Positions 34,772 through 46,380 are shown, numbered from the stretch's first letter. The stretch: 64,000 nucleotides of DNA from Megalonaias nervosa (GCA_016617855.1 JAECUM010001871.1:62001-126000); one strand, 5' to 3'. Notes: generated by a model not told the origin, from the letters alone. Program-made: numbers and translations.

Positions 34772-34955
34772 ACCATATTTACCTGTGGATACATCCCGTT
34801 CAACTGCAAATAACAGCAACCCAGATTTATCATTGATAATAGTGTAGACGTGTATTATGCAACAGTAGATCAGAGTAAATGCTGTTTATATCTGTGTACG
34901 CATTTATAATTTTGGGTACACATTAATAATACACCAACAAATACAGTACATGCAG
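34772..34955. mobile_element. Double-hairpin MITE, copy 7 (diverged)
   Basis: Begins 'accatatttacctgtggata', then 'caactgcaaataacagcaac' and 'ccagatttatcattgata'; later 'gtgtattatgcaacagtaga'. The right half is poorly preserved. Confidence 0.6.
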
Positions 34956-35790
34956 GTAGAATACACAAGATGGCATAATATGGAAGCAAAACTGCAGGCA
35001 CTTAAATTACATCATCCCTCAGACAAGAGCAGGATCTATTTTAGAGTATGTACTTGTAGAATTCATGATAGTATTAATAAAACAATCTTGCATAAAAAGC
35101 AAATGAATGCACGAAAATTGTGCATTCTATTTTCAAGCCCTACCTTTTTTTTCATTAATTCCATCTTATAATTCAGAAAAGTTCACCCCATTTTTTTATT
35201 TAAATTGATGCACAAGGGATTTCCCCTCTAATTTTTCACTTCAAGAATAGACCTTGCAAGACACATGAAAAGTTGAAAAGTATACACAGCAGAAATACAT
35301 ATCAAATAAAATACAAACTATAAAAAACATTCATAATTAATCACAAGACTTATTAACTTTAACGCTACTACATTGAAAAAGTACCATACAAAATGAGTTT
35401 TCCACACAATTTTATCAATGTCTGATGAAACCATGCACAAAAAACATGATGCACAAAATACTCATTTGATTACCAGTACTTCATCCAAATTAAAACTCTC
35501 ACATCACAAATACTTTTGTTTGTGTTTAATCTCTTCTAGTACATTCTGACTTTCTGTTTTCAAACAGTCCAATCCAATCTATATAAACATAAATAAAATG
35601 GCTGTTGAAATGAAGTGTCTGTCTGGTAATCACTGACTATCTTTGGTATTTTACCATCATGCTTTGGACATTACCACTGTAGTTAAAGACCTGGATGGAA
35701 TATGCCTGGTAGGTTCAAAATTGGCCTTGTTTCTGAACAACATTCTGAAAAGAAATTGAAGACTTATGTTTATTCTTCTGATCACAAATG
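34956..35790. other. No feature recognised
   Basis: AT-rich, nothing supportable. Confidence 0.4.
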
Positions 35791-36640
35791 GAAGAGATTC
35801 ATGCATTGGAAGAGATTCATTTAAGAGATTCATGCACTGGAAGAGATTCAGTGAAGAGATTCATGTATTGGAAGAGATTCATTGAAAAGATTCATGCATT
35901 AGAAGAGATTCATTGAAGAGATTCATGCATTGGAAGAGATTCATTGAAAAGATTTTTGCATTGGAAGAGATCCACTGAAGAGATTCATGCATTGGAAGAG
36001 ATTCATTGAAGAGATTCATGCATTGGAAGAGATTCATTGAAAAGATTCATGCATTGTAAGAGATTCTTGCATTAGAAGAGGTAATCACACACTGGAAGAG
36101 ATAATCAGGCATTGGACGAGATAATCATGCATTGGAAGAGACTGATGCATAATTGATTCACACACTGTTACAGATTCATTCACCGATGAGATTCAAGGAT
36201 AGGAAGAGATTCACACATTGGAAGAGATTCATTTAAGAGATTCATGCATTGGAAGAGATTCATGCATTGGAAGAGATTCTTTGAAAAGATTCATGCATTT
36301 GAAAGAGATTCATTGAAGGGATTCATGCACTGGAAGATATTCATGCATTGAAAGAGATTCAGTGAAGAGATTCATGCACTGGAAGAGATTTATTGAAAAG
36401 ATTCTTGCACTGGAAGAGATTCATTGAAGAGATTCATGCATTGGAAGAGATTCATTGAAAAGATTCATGCACTGGAAGAGGTAATCACACACTGGAAGAG
36501 ATAATCATGTATTGGATGAGATAATCATGCATTGGAAGAGACTGATGCATAATTGATTCACACACTGGAACAGATTCATCCACTGAAGAGATTCAAGGAT
36601 AGGAAGAGATTCACACATTGGAAGAGATTGCATTTCCACC
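35791..36640. repeat. Minisatellite with higher-order structure
   Basis: Basic units of about 16-18 bp, 'gaagagattcatgcattg' and 'gaagagattcattga', alternate over 850 bp. A distinct block with 'gtaatcacacactggaagag', 'actgatgcataattgattca' and 'gattcaaggataggaagag' appears at 36081 and again at 36481. It is offset by exactly 400 bp and nearly identical. The array therefore expanded by a duplication of about 400 bp on top of the short unit. Confidence 0.95.
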
Positions 36641-36916
36641 TGATCACTGTTTATGTGATGAAATTATCAAACGTACATGGGTATTACATTTGTTAGGAGA
36701 TGCCCATGCACATCGTACTTAATTAGTACACATGATGTTTCTTTTCATGTATTATTCCTGAGACCAACACTGCAGCCAGATCTGTGCAAATTACTATAGC
36801 AACATTCATAGGCCGTATAATTAGTGTAACAAATAAGATAACATAGACTGTGTACTTAATTATTAAATATACCAGAAAATACATCTGTTTTTAGTTCCAA
36901 ATTAGCTGCTGCTTTA

Positions 36917-37169
36917 GGACCCCAGATTGCCAATTGATCTAAGGTACTAGCCTTTACATATCACCAAAATTTAACCTATGTCTGCATGGGTTCAAGTCTC
37001 GGGCTCAGCCAGCATGGGTATGTGAGAAAGCTTACCAATAGCTTACTATGGGTTGGTGGCTCTTCCCAGAATTTTTCCAGGTTCTTCCTCCACCAGATAT
37101 ACTGACCCACCAAGTAGAGCCTATCATGTGCTGAAACATGGCATCAAACTCAAAACAACAACAACAACA
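36917..37169 (+). mobile_element. tRNA-derived SINE, family A, copy 2 (diverged)
   Basis: Plus-strand copy of the SINE at 13.7 kb. It has a decayed head, a B-box-like 'gggttcaagtctc', 'tgtgagaaagcttacc', 'ttcctccacca', 'ctgaaacatggc' and a (CAA)n tail at 37154-37168. No clear target duplication. Confidence 0.8.
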
Positions 37170-38034
37170 GCTGTGGCTTCAGTTATTACATCATCCTTCC
37201 ATGCCAGTAATAGTTTTCTACCAATCTATTTAAACTTTTTCTTAAAAAAAACTATGCAACAGAACTTCACACAACAACAGCATTTTATGCCACTCTACCG
37301 TTATACCATTATTTTCATTTTGACAACAAGATGACTTGCTACAATCAAAATACATATCACACAATTTGACAAACATTTTCACTTGAGTCTGATAGTAAAG
37401 CTTCTTTTTGCTGAGGTCCCCAAGCACACACTGCAGGAAGACAACAAAAGTCAGTTGTTGCTCACTGTGTCTTTATTCTTTATAATTATGACTAAGGCTA
37501 TACATATTTTGTTCAAAAGGTCATGTCCATGCTGCCATACCACCAAATTGTTAAAGGAACGCATGGAATTATGGACTAATTACTGAAATGTCTATAACAT
37601 AGATCCAAAGGCAATGAGATCCATTATTGACTGCTTTTTCCATTTGCAGGAGTGATCGTGAGAAGCAAACAAATATCTTTATGCTGATCTTTGAAATTTA
37701 CCACACTAGTGTTACCTAAAGAGTCAAGCTGTGCATTTTCACCTGTTTAACTTGCTCACTGCAACCTGTTTAACTCTTACTGAGTTACAAAATAAGTGAA
37801 CAACACCCGTACTGATTGTCCAATAATGCCAAACATGTAAACCTAACCACTTATAATTTTACTTTGTTAAGGTGTTTTATTTGACACTTCAATAGATAAA
37901 CAAAGACAGTTTGATATAATCTGAGATAAACAATGATTAATTCCAAGTAGCTCACAGTATAATCCAGTCAAAACCTTTGACCAGTGTTGGCCATGTCAAG
38001 AAAATAGTCAATTCAGGATCCCTAATATACATAC
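37170..38034. other. No feature recognised
   Basis: AT-rich, nothing supportable. Confidence 0.4.
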
Positions 38035-38957
38035 TGTTATGTATATTTAATTTAATTATTTGTCTGTTAGTTTTAATTTTTTTTTTATTCCATTACATGT
38101 TATTGTAATGTAACATTGTTTACTGGATTTGACCTTGTCCAAAATTGAGTTCAGTTCTGTTTTACCTGATTGACTTTTTAAAATTTTTTTTTTATTTCAT
38201 TGATGTAAACAACTAATAATAGCTTCATTATCCTCTATGGGTATGAGTTCATTGACCAAATTATTATGCAGGCAAACATGTTGATTTGGGTCAGAGTTTT
38301 GGGATTTCCAAAGTGAATTTTATAGGGTATTATGTTTTAAAAAAAACAAGGCTCATTAAATCATGCTAGAAAGTTATTTTACATTAAATAATGGTTGCTT
38401 TTAGAAAATGCTAATTTGTGACCCGAGGTCAAACAGAGAATTATATTATCTTGTGACTGTAAGAATTTTACCAGCTGTGCTTTAACATCTGGCACTTTAA
38501 ATCATTATGTTGTGAACAGTTTGGGCTGAATTTTATTTTCTTCAAATTACTGATTTCAAGTGATTATTTTCTCTGGAAATATAAAAGTGTTCTGACAAAA
38601 TTCTTCGACAAAGACATTCATTGGAATTTATACTGAATTCAAACCTGGAATAATATTTCTGTGATTCAACAAGAGACTGTTGACACATCAGTATGATGCA
38701 GGCCATAACAGACATGTCATTGCCTTCAATTTTAAATCTCTTCAGGACTTGAACTGAATTTTATTCAGGACTTTTTATTACTAGGACTTGTGTCTTTAAT
38801 TCTTGGATTATTTTTGGATCTAATTCGCAAAACCGTTAAGTTCTTTTTATTATTTTTCACTTTGTATTCTACGGAAATAAATTATTTGTTAAATTTTACA
38901 AAGCTTGTTGTCTTCACTCTTTTCTGTTACCTATTTTAAGAGCACAGACTCATAACA
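38035..38957 (+). mobile_element. Solo LTR (923 bp)
   Basis: Starts TGTTATG and ends CATAACA, a TG...CA inverted end pair. A 4-bp 'atac' flanks it on both sides (38031-38034 and 38958-38961). Its 3' third matches the LTRs at 41319-43105 and 47942-48602: 'ggaaataaattatttgttaa', 'ttctgttacctattttaaga' and 'cagactcataaca'. No internal coding region lies next to it, so it is a solo LTR left by recombination. Confidence 0.8.
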
Positions 38958-38958
38958 A

Positions 38959-39172
38959 TACAGTATGTACTCGCTTATAAGACTAATCCAACTGCAAACT
39001 ACACAGACTTAGATCTGTTGGTTCTGGCAAATCTGGGTCTGTGCAGTTTGTTAGGAGTAATCAGTAGAACAAACAATATTGACCCTAATCTGCAGGCACA
39101 TTATGCTACAGCAGATCATAGGAACTTTGTTGTTTTAAGTTTGACACAACTTATGAGTGACTACAGAAAGTA
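38959..39172. mobile_element. Double-hairpin MITE, copy 8
   Basis: Left end 'tacagtatgtactcgcttat' directly abuts the solo LTR. It contains 'cagacttagatctg', 'caaatctgggtctgtgcagt', the spacer 'gttaggagtaatcagtagaa', 'gaccctaatctgcaggcaca' and 'acagcagatcatagg'. Right end is decayed ('cttatgagtgactacagaaa'). Confidence 0.9.
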
Positions 39173-39289
39173 TGTGTTTTTCCTGATCGATGCATATTTG
39201 TTTCCTGATGTACATGTGTTTCATGATTTATGCATATTTCTAATTCACAAAGTAATGTCAATCATGTTTCATGAAACATGTATATATCA

Positions 39290-39960
39290 TGAAACACTGC
39301 CTGTACAATAAATATATCATGAAACACTGCCTGTACAATATACATCATTAAACACTGCATGTACAGTATACATCATTATGCACTGCATGTACAGTATCCA
39401 TCATGAAACACTGCATGTACACCATACATCATGCAACACTGCACATACAGTACACATCATTAAACACTGCATGTACAATATACTTCATAAAACACTGCAT
39501 GTAAACTATACACCATTAAATTGCATGTACAATATAAATCATTAAACACTGTACAATATGTACAATTTACATCATTAAACACATTAATTATGAAACACTG
39601 CATGTACACTATACACCAATAAACACTGCATGTACAATATACACCATTAAACACTGTACAGTATGTACAATTTACATCATTAAACACATTAATCATGAAA
39701 CACTGCATGTACAATATAAACCATTAAACAATGCATGTACATATTACATCATTAAACACTGCATGTACAATATACATCATTAAACACTGCACAGTATGTA
39801 CAATTCACATCATTAAAAACATTAATCATGAAACACTGCATGTACAATATACATCATGAAACACATGAATATACATCATGAAACATATATATACAACTTG
39901 AATGCTGAAACATGTTTATATCATGAAACATATGTATACATCATGAAATCCTCAAAGAAT
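39290..39960. repeat. Minisatellite, unit about 28-29 bp, with longer composite units
   Basis: Basic unit 'cattaaacactgcatgtaca'. A longer phrase 'gtatgtacaatttacatcat' followed by 'aaacacattaatcatgaaac' appears three times, at about 39547, 39652 and 39785 (spacing 105 and 133 bp). Confidence 0.92.
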
Positions 39961-40229
39961 GGATTAAAGTAAAATTTAAATAATAATTTCATAAAGCAAA
40001 CACGATATTACTTAGATTTTAAGTGAAAGATCTGATACAAATCTAGCAGTTTTTCACAAAGTTAAAGTTGAGAAAATGATTTAGGAGTTTAAAGATTTTT
40101 GTTGAGGAAGTAACTTATGTATCATGAAACTTAAATTTGTAACAATTTTAATTTAACTCCAGATTGAAAGTTATAACAAACAAGAGCTACCAGCTAAAAT
40201 CCCGACTCAACATGGCAAATTGGCACCAG
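39961..40229. other. No feature recognised
   Basis: AT-rich spacer between the minisatellite and the retrotransposon remnant. Confidence 0.4.
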
Positions 40230-40785
40230 TTTTCATCGCACATCCTCCACACCTTTTCTCAGGATTGTGATCTGGGGCGATAATAATTCTTTTATGTACA
40301 AGATGTGACCTTCATTTATGATTTCATATGGGCATTGATTCAACAAAATCTCATAAACAACACTATGAACACAATTTTAAAAAATGTTTGACTTTTTACT
40401 TTTTAAGGGACATGGGGAGGAGGCCTAAAAAGTCTACTTTATCTCATATGCTTTCCACATAAGCATTTAAGTTGAAGAGTTATGAATGCAGAAATTTCCT
40501 TTGCTCTTTCAGTGAGAGGAATTTGCCAGGATCCTTTCAAGCAGTCAAATTGTGTGACATATTTTACATTTCCAATTTAATTAATGCAGTCATTGAATTT
40601 TAGCAATGGAAATTAATCTGTTTTGGTCATACTGTTCACTTTTCTGTAGTCAGTTCACATGAAGAATGTATTATCTAGTTTTGGCACAACAATACACGGT
40701 GAACTCCAGTCACTTTTAATTGGTTCTATGAAATCTAACTCCAGAAAATACCGAATTTTATTTTCTCAACATGCTTGTTTAACTT
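40230..40785 (-). pseudogene. Ty3/gypsy-type reverse transcriptase (Gmr1-like element)
   Basis: Minus-strand reading starts FLELDFIEPIKSDWSSPCIV, then TDYRKVNSMTKTD, GNVKYVTQFD and KGSWQIPLTERAKEISAFIT. These are RT fingers and the first catalytic Asp region (TQFD) of Ty3/gypsy elements, close in wording to the Gmr1-type subgroup. Further down a phrase YIKELL sits where YIDDLL is expected, so the Asp pair is replaced. Several stops and shifts are present. The RT lies directly after the integrase GPY/F part, not before it. About 100 residues that usually separate the two seem deleted. RNase H and a 3' LTR are not found. Confidence 0.8.
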
Positions 40786-41318
40786 ATGTACATGATAAAG
40801 TTGTTTTCGCTTTCACCTCCCAGAAGTGCTGTTGATATAATTTAAGTCACTCACTTCTTTTCAACTGTATAAGGCCCATAATACTAAAGCTCATGAGGAT
40901 TTTGAGATCATAATGGGCAAGAGAGCCAGAACTCTATCGCCAGGCTGAAAACTTCTTTCCTCAATTTGTATCGTAATATCGTAATATAATTTTTGACTGA
41001 GTAAAGTGAAGGTAAGTTCTTGCTACTTCACAACTTGTATTTTGAAATCAGAGACATAAACAAGAAGATTAATCTCTGAATCTTTGGTTAAAAGAAGCTC
41101 CTCTTTTAAAAACTTCAATGGTCCATGGACATTATGTCCAAAAGAAAGTTCAAATGAACCAAAACCTAATGATTCTTTGAACTGATTCCCAAACAGCAAA
41201 CAAAACCAAATGAACACCATTGTCACAAACTTTTCCTGTATCAAAGCAATATAATCAAATAAAATTCTTCAAAGTTTAATGAGCTCTTTCTAAAGCTCCT
41301 CAACTTTCAGGGTGGCAG
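40786..41318 (-). pseudogene. Integrase C-terminal half with GPY/F module (Gmr1-like element)
   Basis: Immediately after the inserted LTR the minus strand reads HPES, a stop, GALERAH, which carries the third catalytic residue (Glu) of the DDE integrase core. A 73-codon frame at 41023-41244 continues with QFKESLGFGSFELSFGHNV and GPLKFLKEELL, as in gypsy-group integrases. At about 41000-40790 the wording SDLNYINSTSG and LYHVHKLNKHVE matches the GPY/F module that ends these integrases. The module then runs straight into RT at 40785. Stops and shifts show that the copy is dead. Confidence 0.82.
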
Positions 41319-41845
41319 TGTTACAACTCCATGGTCTTAAACTAAGTAACAGAAAAAAGTTAAAAATTCTGTAAGAAGAAAGTTTTGTAACATTCAATAA
41401 ATAATTTATTTCCTTAGAATACAAAGTCAAAATTTCAAAAGAACTTAGAATATTGTGAATTAAATCCCAAATAGTTCTAAAGGTTATACCACAAGTCCAA
41501 ATGTATGAAATTCCAACTGAATTCTGGTGGTTTTCCAAGTAAATTCTAATACTGAATGTGTTGATGTGCTTGTAGTCTTGAATGTGTTAATGTGCTAATG
41601 GCATGGAATAAGGTGAAGTGTTAAAAGTCTTTGATGTACCACAATAATATAATCCAAAATTTCCTTGTCTGAATTTGCTATAATTCTAAATTTACCTGTT
41701 AGTCCAAGAATATTATTGAGCACTTTGTAATTTCAGTGAATAATATATTGAATAAATAAACAAAATCCAACAAATTAAAAACTTAACACAACGATAAGAC
41801 TGATTCTGCTTCAGATGTTAAGGCAATTTGAATAATTCTTAAGTA
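41319..41845 (-). mobile_element. LTR, 3' part, inserted in the integrase
   Basis: On the minus strand it ends 'ttctgttacttagtttaaga' and 'gagttgtaaca'. It shares 'ggaaataaattatttattga' and 'gggatttaattca'-type phrases with the LTRs at 38.0 and 47.9 kb. The 5' part continues at 42796-43105 after an inserted retroposon. The whole LTR is about 837 bp without the insertion. Confidence 0.78.
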
Positions 41846-42795
41846 AACAAGATTATGACATGTAACAAGCTGCAGATGAATGATGATAAAACTGAAGCCA
41901 TCCTGATTACAACACAAAGACTTTCTCATTCACATCCTTTACCTCAGACAATAAATATCAGCAACACCAACATTAAATTCACAGTCAGTACGAAACCTAG
42001 GTGTCACTCTCGACAGTACTCTCTCGTTGCACCAACATGTCATGAACATATGCAAGGCTGCATATCTTGAGCTGAGACGAATCAGCTCCATTCGCAAGTA
42101 TCTTTCATTTGATGCCACTAAAACACTTGTGTGTTCCTTAGTACTTTCAAGACTGGACTATTGTAACTCAATTCTGTCTAGTTCGTCTCAATATCTACTT
42201 CAGAAACTTCAAAAAGTTCAAAATACAGCTGCTCGAATCATCCTTAGAGTACCACGATCAGAGCACGCCTCTCCCCTGCTCTGCACCCTACACTGGCTAT
42301 CCATTCGATCCAGAATTAAACACAAAATTTGTTCTCTGTGCTACGTTTCACTGACGGGCTCCAGTCCAACATACCTATCTGACCTCACCCATGTGTACAC
42401 ACCTGCAAGATGCTTACGCTCCTCTTCTGACACTCGTATTCTCATCATTCCCACTATGAAGATGAAATCATATGGACAACGCTCTTTTGCATACCAGGGC
42501 CCAGCAACGTGGAATGAATTGCCCACTGCACTCAGACACAAAGACACAGTGATCTCATTCAAGAGCGCTCTTAAAACTCACCTATTTCAACTGCAAGAAC
42601 AGACTTAAAGACCTAATAATGTATCCTTGCCTTAAATATTTACAGCATATTTCTGTTTCTACTTTCGTGGTGTTTGTTTTTAATTTTGTAATCATATCAT
42701 TATATATGTTTTTTAAGTGTTGTCAAATGTTGTAAAGCGCTTAGAGCTTCTAAAGATTAGGCGCTATACAAAGTCCTCATTATTATTATTATATA
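41846..42795 (+). pseudogene. 5'-truncated L2/CR1-like non-LTR retrotransposon
   Basis: Begins in the RT C-terminal part with NKLQMNDDKTEAILI (frame 41855-42070). After one frameshift near 41995 it continues in a 193-codon frame (42027-42608) with SFDATKTLVCSLVLSRLDYC, QKVQNTAARIILRV, LHWLSIRSRIKHKI and a final GPATWNELPTALR. These are the standard end of ORF2 in L2/CR1-like elements. The 3' UTR ends in a small hairpin, 'aaagcgcttagagc' against 'taggcgct', and an (ATT)n tail at 42778-42793, a known style for L2-like 3' ends. It is among the best preserved coding remnants here, so the insertion is fairly young. It lies inside an LTR on the opposite strand. Confidence 0.92.
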
Positions 42796-43105
42796 CTCCT
42801 CTATTTGACCTAGCCATTTTCTGGAAATAGTGTCAACTTAATGGGAAATTTCCATTCTGGAAGTTTCTAAGGTTAGAATCAAGACTATATCTTAAAGTCA
42901 GATTGAAGTAAACATCATATGAATATTCAATCCATAGTCATTGAAAAATATTAGCTATTTATTATATTGTCTACAAAACAAATGTTCCTGGTCAGATACA
43001 CCATTAACTTGATTCTGTAAAAAGGTCAATTAAAAACTACAGATATACATAACATATAATCATATAGAAAGCCAACCAAATAATACAAATTCAATATACA
43101 TAACA
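42796..43105 (-). mobile_element. LTR, 5' part, inserted in the integrase
   Basis: Minus-strand start TGTTATGTATATTGAATT matches the start of the solo LTR at 38035 (TGTTATGTATATTTAATT). It continues to the L2-like insertion at 42795. The 4 bp before the LTR ('ctat' on minus) and after it ('ctgc') fit a diverged duplication. Confidence 0.7.
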
Positions 43106-43335
43106 ATAGGCAGAAGACTTAAACTGTTTGATGCGTAATTCTAGCATAACCTGCTAAAAAATTCCAGACATAAAATTTGACCCTTGATCAAAGAGATCTG
43201 GGATGGCCAAAAAGTGTAAAGAATTGATTAAAGCTTTTACTATAGTTTTAATTTTAATATTCCTCAAAGGAATTGCACATGGAATTATTGTGAACGCACA
43301 CATGGTTAACAAGAATTGGTTGCCTGACTTTTGAG
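43106..43335 (-). pseudogene. Integrase core, N-terminal half (Gmr1-like element)
   Basis: Minus strand reads IPCAIPLRNIKIKTIVKAF, FFTLFGHP, then after a shift DQGSNFMSGIF, which holds the second catalytic Asp of the DDE triad, and IKQFKSSAY. The last codons touch the inserted LTR. The next expected residues (HP-SQGALER) occur on the other side of the LTR at 41318 downwards, so both halves come from one integrase. The zinc-binding HHCC part is not recognised in 43336-43545. Confidence 0.82.
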
Positions 43336-43545
43336 TTTATTCATATCAAAATGTAAAGAAAATAAAACAAATGGGTTAAAAAGTTCTGAATAAAAGAAAT
43401 AAAAAATGAATAAATGCTAATGTCATTTAGCACAAAGTCCCAGCATTCACCGTCCATGTCTGATAAAGTTCTGAAATCCTCGATCGTCTAGTAAATTGTC
43501 ATGGTCAAGTCGTCTTGAATATCATCCGACTCTTTTTCCCCGACC

Positions 43546-43755
43546 TCACTGCCATATGTGGGTGCATATGCAGACTGAGCTTGGACTCTGTAAGTAATAC
43601 TCACTTAACAATGACAAATTTACACATTGGAAAGGAACATTAACAAAGCTGTGCTCTATTCCCTGAATAAGAACACTTTCACTAGACGAAGACTTCTCAA
43701 AGGCAAAGTACCTGATAATAAAAGACTGAGAAGCTCCCGTGTCCCATAAAAAGAA
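43546..43755 (-). pseudogene. Aspartic protease of the Gmr1-like element
   Basis: An unbroken run of about 68 codons with no ATG reads FLWDTGASQSFII at its start. DTGAS is the active-site motif of retroviral-type aspartic proteases. It continues with SSSSESVLIQGIEHSFVNVP, where the VLIQGIE wording fits gypsy proteases of the Gmr1 type. It ends at a stop at 43546-43548, before the conserved C-terminal part, so it is truncated. It lies upstream of integrase on the same strand. Upstream it joins an LTR fragment almost at once, so gag is missing. Confidence 0.8.
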
Positions 43756-43769
43756 CTACATTATGGTGA

Positions 43770-44110
43770 ATTAAATACCAAACAGCCTTAGAAGTTCTAT
43801 CACTAATCTAAAAACATCGAGTATTCAAAATGAAATCCAGTGGTGTTCCATATCAGTTCTGGTCTACCCAATAGGCTGGAAAAGTGTTGATGTGCTAACA
43901 GTCTTGATATAATCCAAACTGTATCTAAATGAATTCACAATAATCCCAAAAATAGTGACTTTGTAACCTAGTCAGAAAGTATTATTGAGCACTTTGTATT
44001 TCCAGTTAATATTAAATAAATAAATCCTCTCAAATACTAACTGAAACACAATGCTGATTCCTCTGAAGACTGATGTTAAGACTGGAACAATGAATTTCTG
44101 TTTACTTCTC
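43770..44110 (-). mobile_element. LTR fragment upstream of the protease
   Basis: Collinear with the inserted LTR. Shared plus-strand phrases include 'aaagtattattgagcacttt', 'gtgaattaaatacca' and 'gtgttgatgtgcta'. It is probably the truncated 5' LTR of the element, fused to the protease by a deletion that removed gag. Confidence 0.65.
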
Positions 44111-45129
44111 CCTTAGGCTGAAATTTAAAACTATTGTACTAGTTTTAAAATTAGGGTAGCTAAGGTAGGTTTTTAAAAACAAAAAGACATAATGATTAGT
44201 ATATATAACATACTCAGGGTTCAAAGTACTGGGAAAAACTGCCTCAATTAGATGTACTAAATCAATGTCACGATATTTTTAAATGTTTTAAAAATATTTT
44301 ACCATGGGGGGAAAAAGGTACTTGGGTCAGCAGTCAGAAACAGGGATGGTTGGCAAACCAGAAGCACATGGGGTTTTTTTTGCCTAAAAAAGATAACTAT
44401 GACAACAACCAAACCATGATGAGGGTCATTTTCCCATCAAATTCATACACAAGATCCCTTCCTGAAACTTCCAAGATCAATAGGCCACATAAACATGTCC
44501 CTCCAAATGATAATTATCTTAATACACAATATACAATCATAGACAAATATCAGCTACATAATACGTTGCTTTAAAAAAAAAAGACATTAGTTAGGTAGGC
44601 CTGATTCCTACCCTCAATTATGGACAAAGGTTAATCACCCAATACAAATTAAATATACATAACACTATATGAAGTAAACTGTTGCACATATCTTTTAGCA
44701 TCATGTCACACACAAAAAACATATAAATATACAAAGTACTCACCACATATAAAAAACCATGGAAAAACTCCGGATGCTTGTTACAGCAATGAAGACTTGC
44801 ATAGGTAGAGATTACAGGCACTTGAAAAGGGTGGGTTCTGTAAGTACTCAATCAGCAGAAACTGAAATAGACATGAATATACAACATAAAACTGAAAAAG
44901 ACATTAATACATAATATAAAATTGTTGATCATGTATTACTTGTGTTAAATACATCAAATATTCTCAAATTTGAATTTTCAACCACCTTATTTATTTGAAG
45001 ACTACACATTTCCCCTTGACTCTTGATATTGCTAGCTTAAGGTCATCACACCTGTTCCCTCAGGCAATACTGCTGTGCTCCAAATTCACAACATGATGTT
45101 ATGGCATGTGAAATATTAAACTTATTATT
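44111..45129. other. No feature recognised
   Basis: AT-rich flank. A short phrase 'caatacaaattaaatataca' at 44640 recalls the LTR start near 43090 but is too short to call. Confidence 0.4.
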
Positions 45130-45390
45130 GCCTTCTCCATTGGAAAATGTTCTCTATAATGTTGTCTGGTTGATATTACTTTTGCCCTCAGCTCTGGCAC
45201 TAACAGTTCACTACAGTGTTGTCTGGATGGACATATTACTCCTACCTTTGACTTGTGAACTAACAGTTTGTTACAGTGTTGTCTGGTGGGGTATTTTGAC
45301 TCAGGCACTAAAAGTTCCCTACTGTGTTGTCTGGTGGGGTATATTACTCTCACCTTCAACTTGGGCACTAACAGTTCCCATGTGAGAAGG
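45130..45390. repeat. Minisatellite, unit about 55-65 bp
   Basis: Four to five units with 'gtgttgtctggtggggtata', 'ttactc' and 'ggcactaacagttcc'. Frames of about 95-105 codons on both strands follow the repeat and are not genes. Confidence 0.88.
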
Positions 45391-45589
45391 CAACAACAGA
45401 GAAGTAACATGCAACAAACTCACAACAGTGTGGAACCTGATATTCTTGTGAATTCATTGCTAGCAGATCCAGGTCCAAGGTCTTCACAGGTCGGTATATG
45501 TTACACAGGTTTAAACAAGAAGAATAAGTATCAGATGTCATATTACACTCAGACGAGCGATGTTACTAGTAATATCATTCAGTAATGAA

Positions 45590-45760
45590 AAGTGTCCGAT
45601 GTCACCACAACACCTAGTCACAAAGAAATAGTAACCAAAAGTATCAGTTATCTTATTATGCTTACTGGTAATCACCAATTTACCATCACTCAGTAATCAA
45701 TAGTACTGGCATTCAGGTTACATTAATGTTAGCAATGTTATAAAGTAACAGCACTCAGTA
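45590..45760. repeat. 48-bp tandem array, segment 1
   Basis: Diverged units with 'catcactcagtaatcaatag' and 'gtaaccaaaagtatcag', ending 'gcactcagta' where a TIR element interrupts it. Segments 2 and 3 are at 47685 and 48603. Confidence 0.75.
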
Positions 45761-46317
45761 CCGTATTTGCCGGCCTATAAGTCAATGCAGAGTATAAGTT
45801 GAATCAGCAAATTGGGCAAATTTTCCATCTTTCATCCATATATAGGTCAATGCTGAGTGTAAGACGAGGCCAGATCAATACCTCCGATAGTGTTTTTCAC
45901 TTTGTTCCACATAGCATTGTGAATTTTATCCTATCTGTAACTCAGTAACCTTTCCAGTCAGAATCATTAAATGTAACTAAAAGTACCTAATTTGTTTCAC
46001 ACAAAGTATTTTAAATGTATTGTGTACTTTCAGCTACATATAATGACAATGACCTGAAAATTTGGTGAGTTACAGATAGGATTAAAAAAAACTTGCAATG
46101 CTGTGTGGAATTAAATTATAATAACTTCCAGTTTCATAAATATTAAAAGTATCAGTTTATGCTATTTCAGATTATCAGCAATAAGGAAATCACATCATGA
46201 ATGCTAAAATGCTTTTTCCACAGTTTTTGGGGGAAGAGAGAAACAGAAAGAGGGATGCATATGTATTCCATCACATTTTTCTTCTTGCACCTCATGATCA
46301 AAATAAAATATGGTCCA

Positions 46318-46323
<6 letters not shown>

Positions 46324-46377
<54 letters not shown>
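46324..46377. repeat. (GA)n microsatellite
   Basis: About 27 GA units. Confidence 0.97.

Positions 46378-46380
<3 letters not shown>

Noticed and set aside
45099..45410. Overlapping 95-105-codon frames on both strands
   Set aside because: They follow a minisatellite of about 60-bp units and mirror one another; no independent protein signal.
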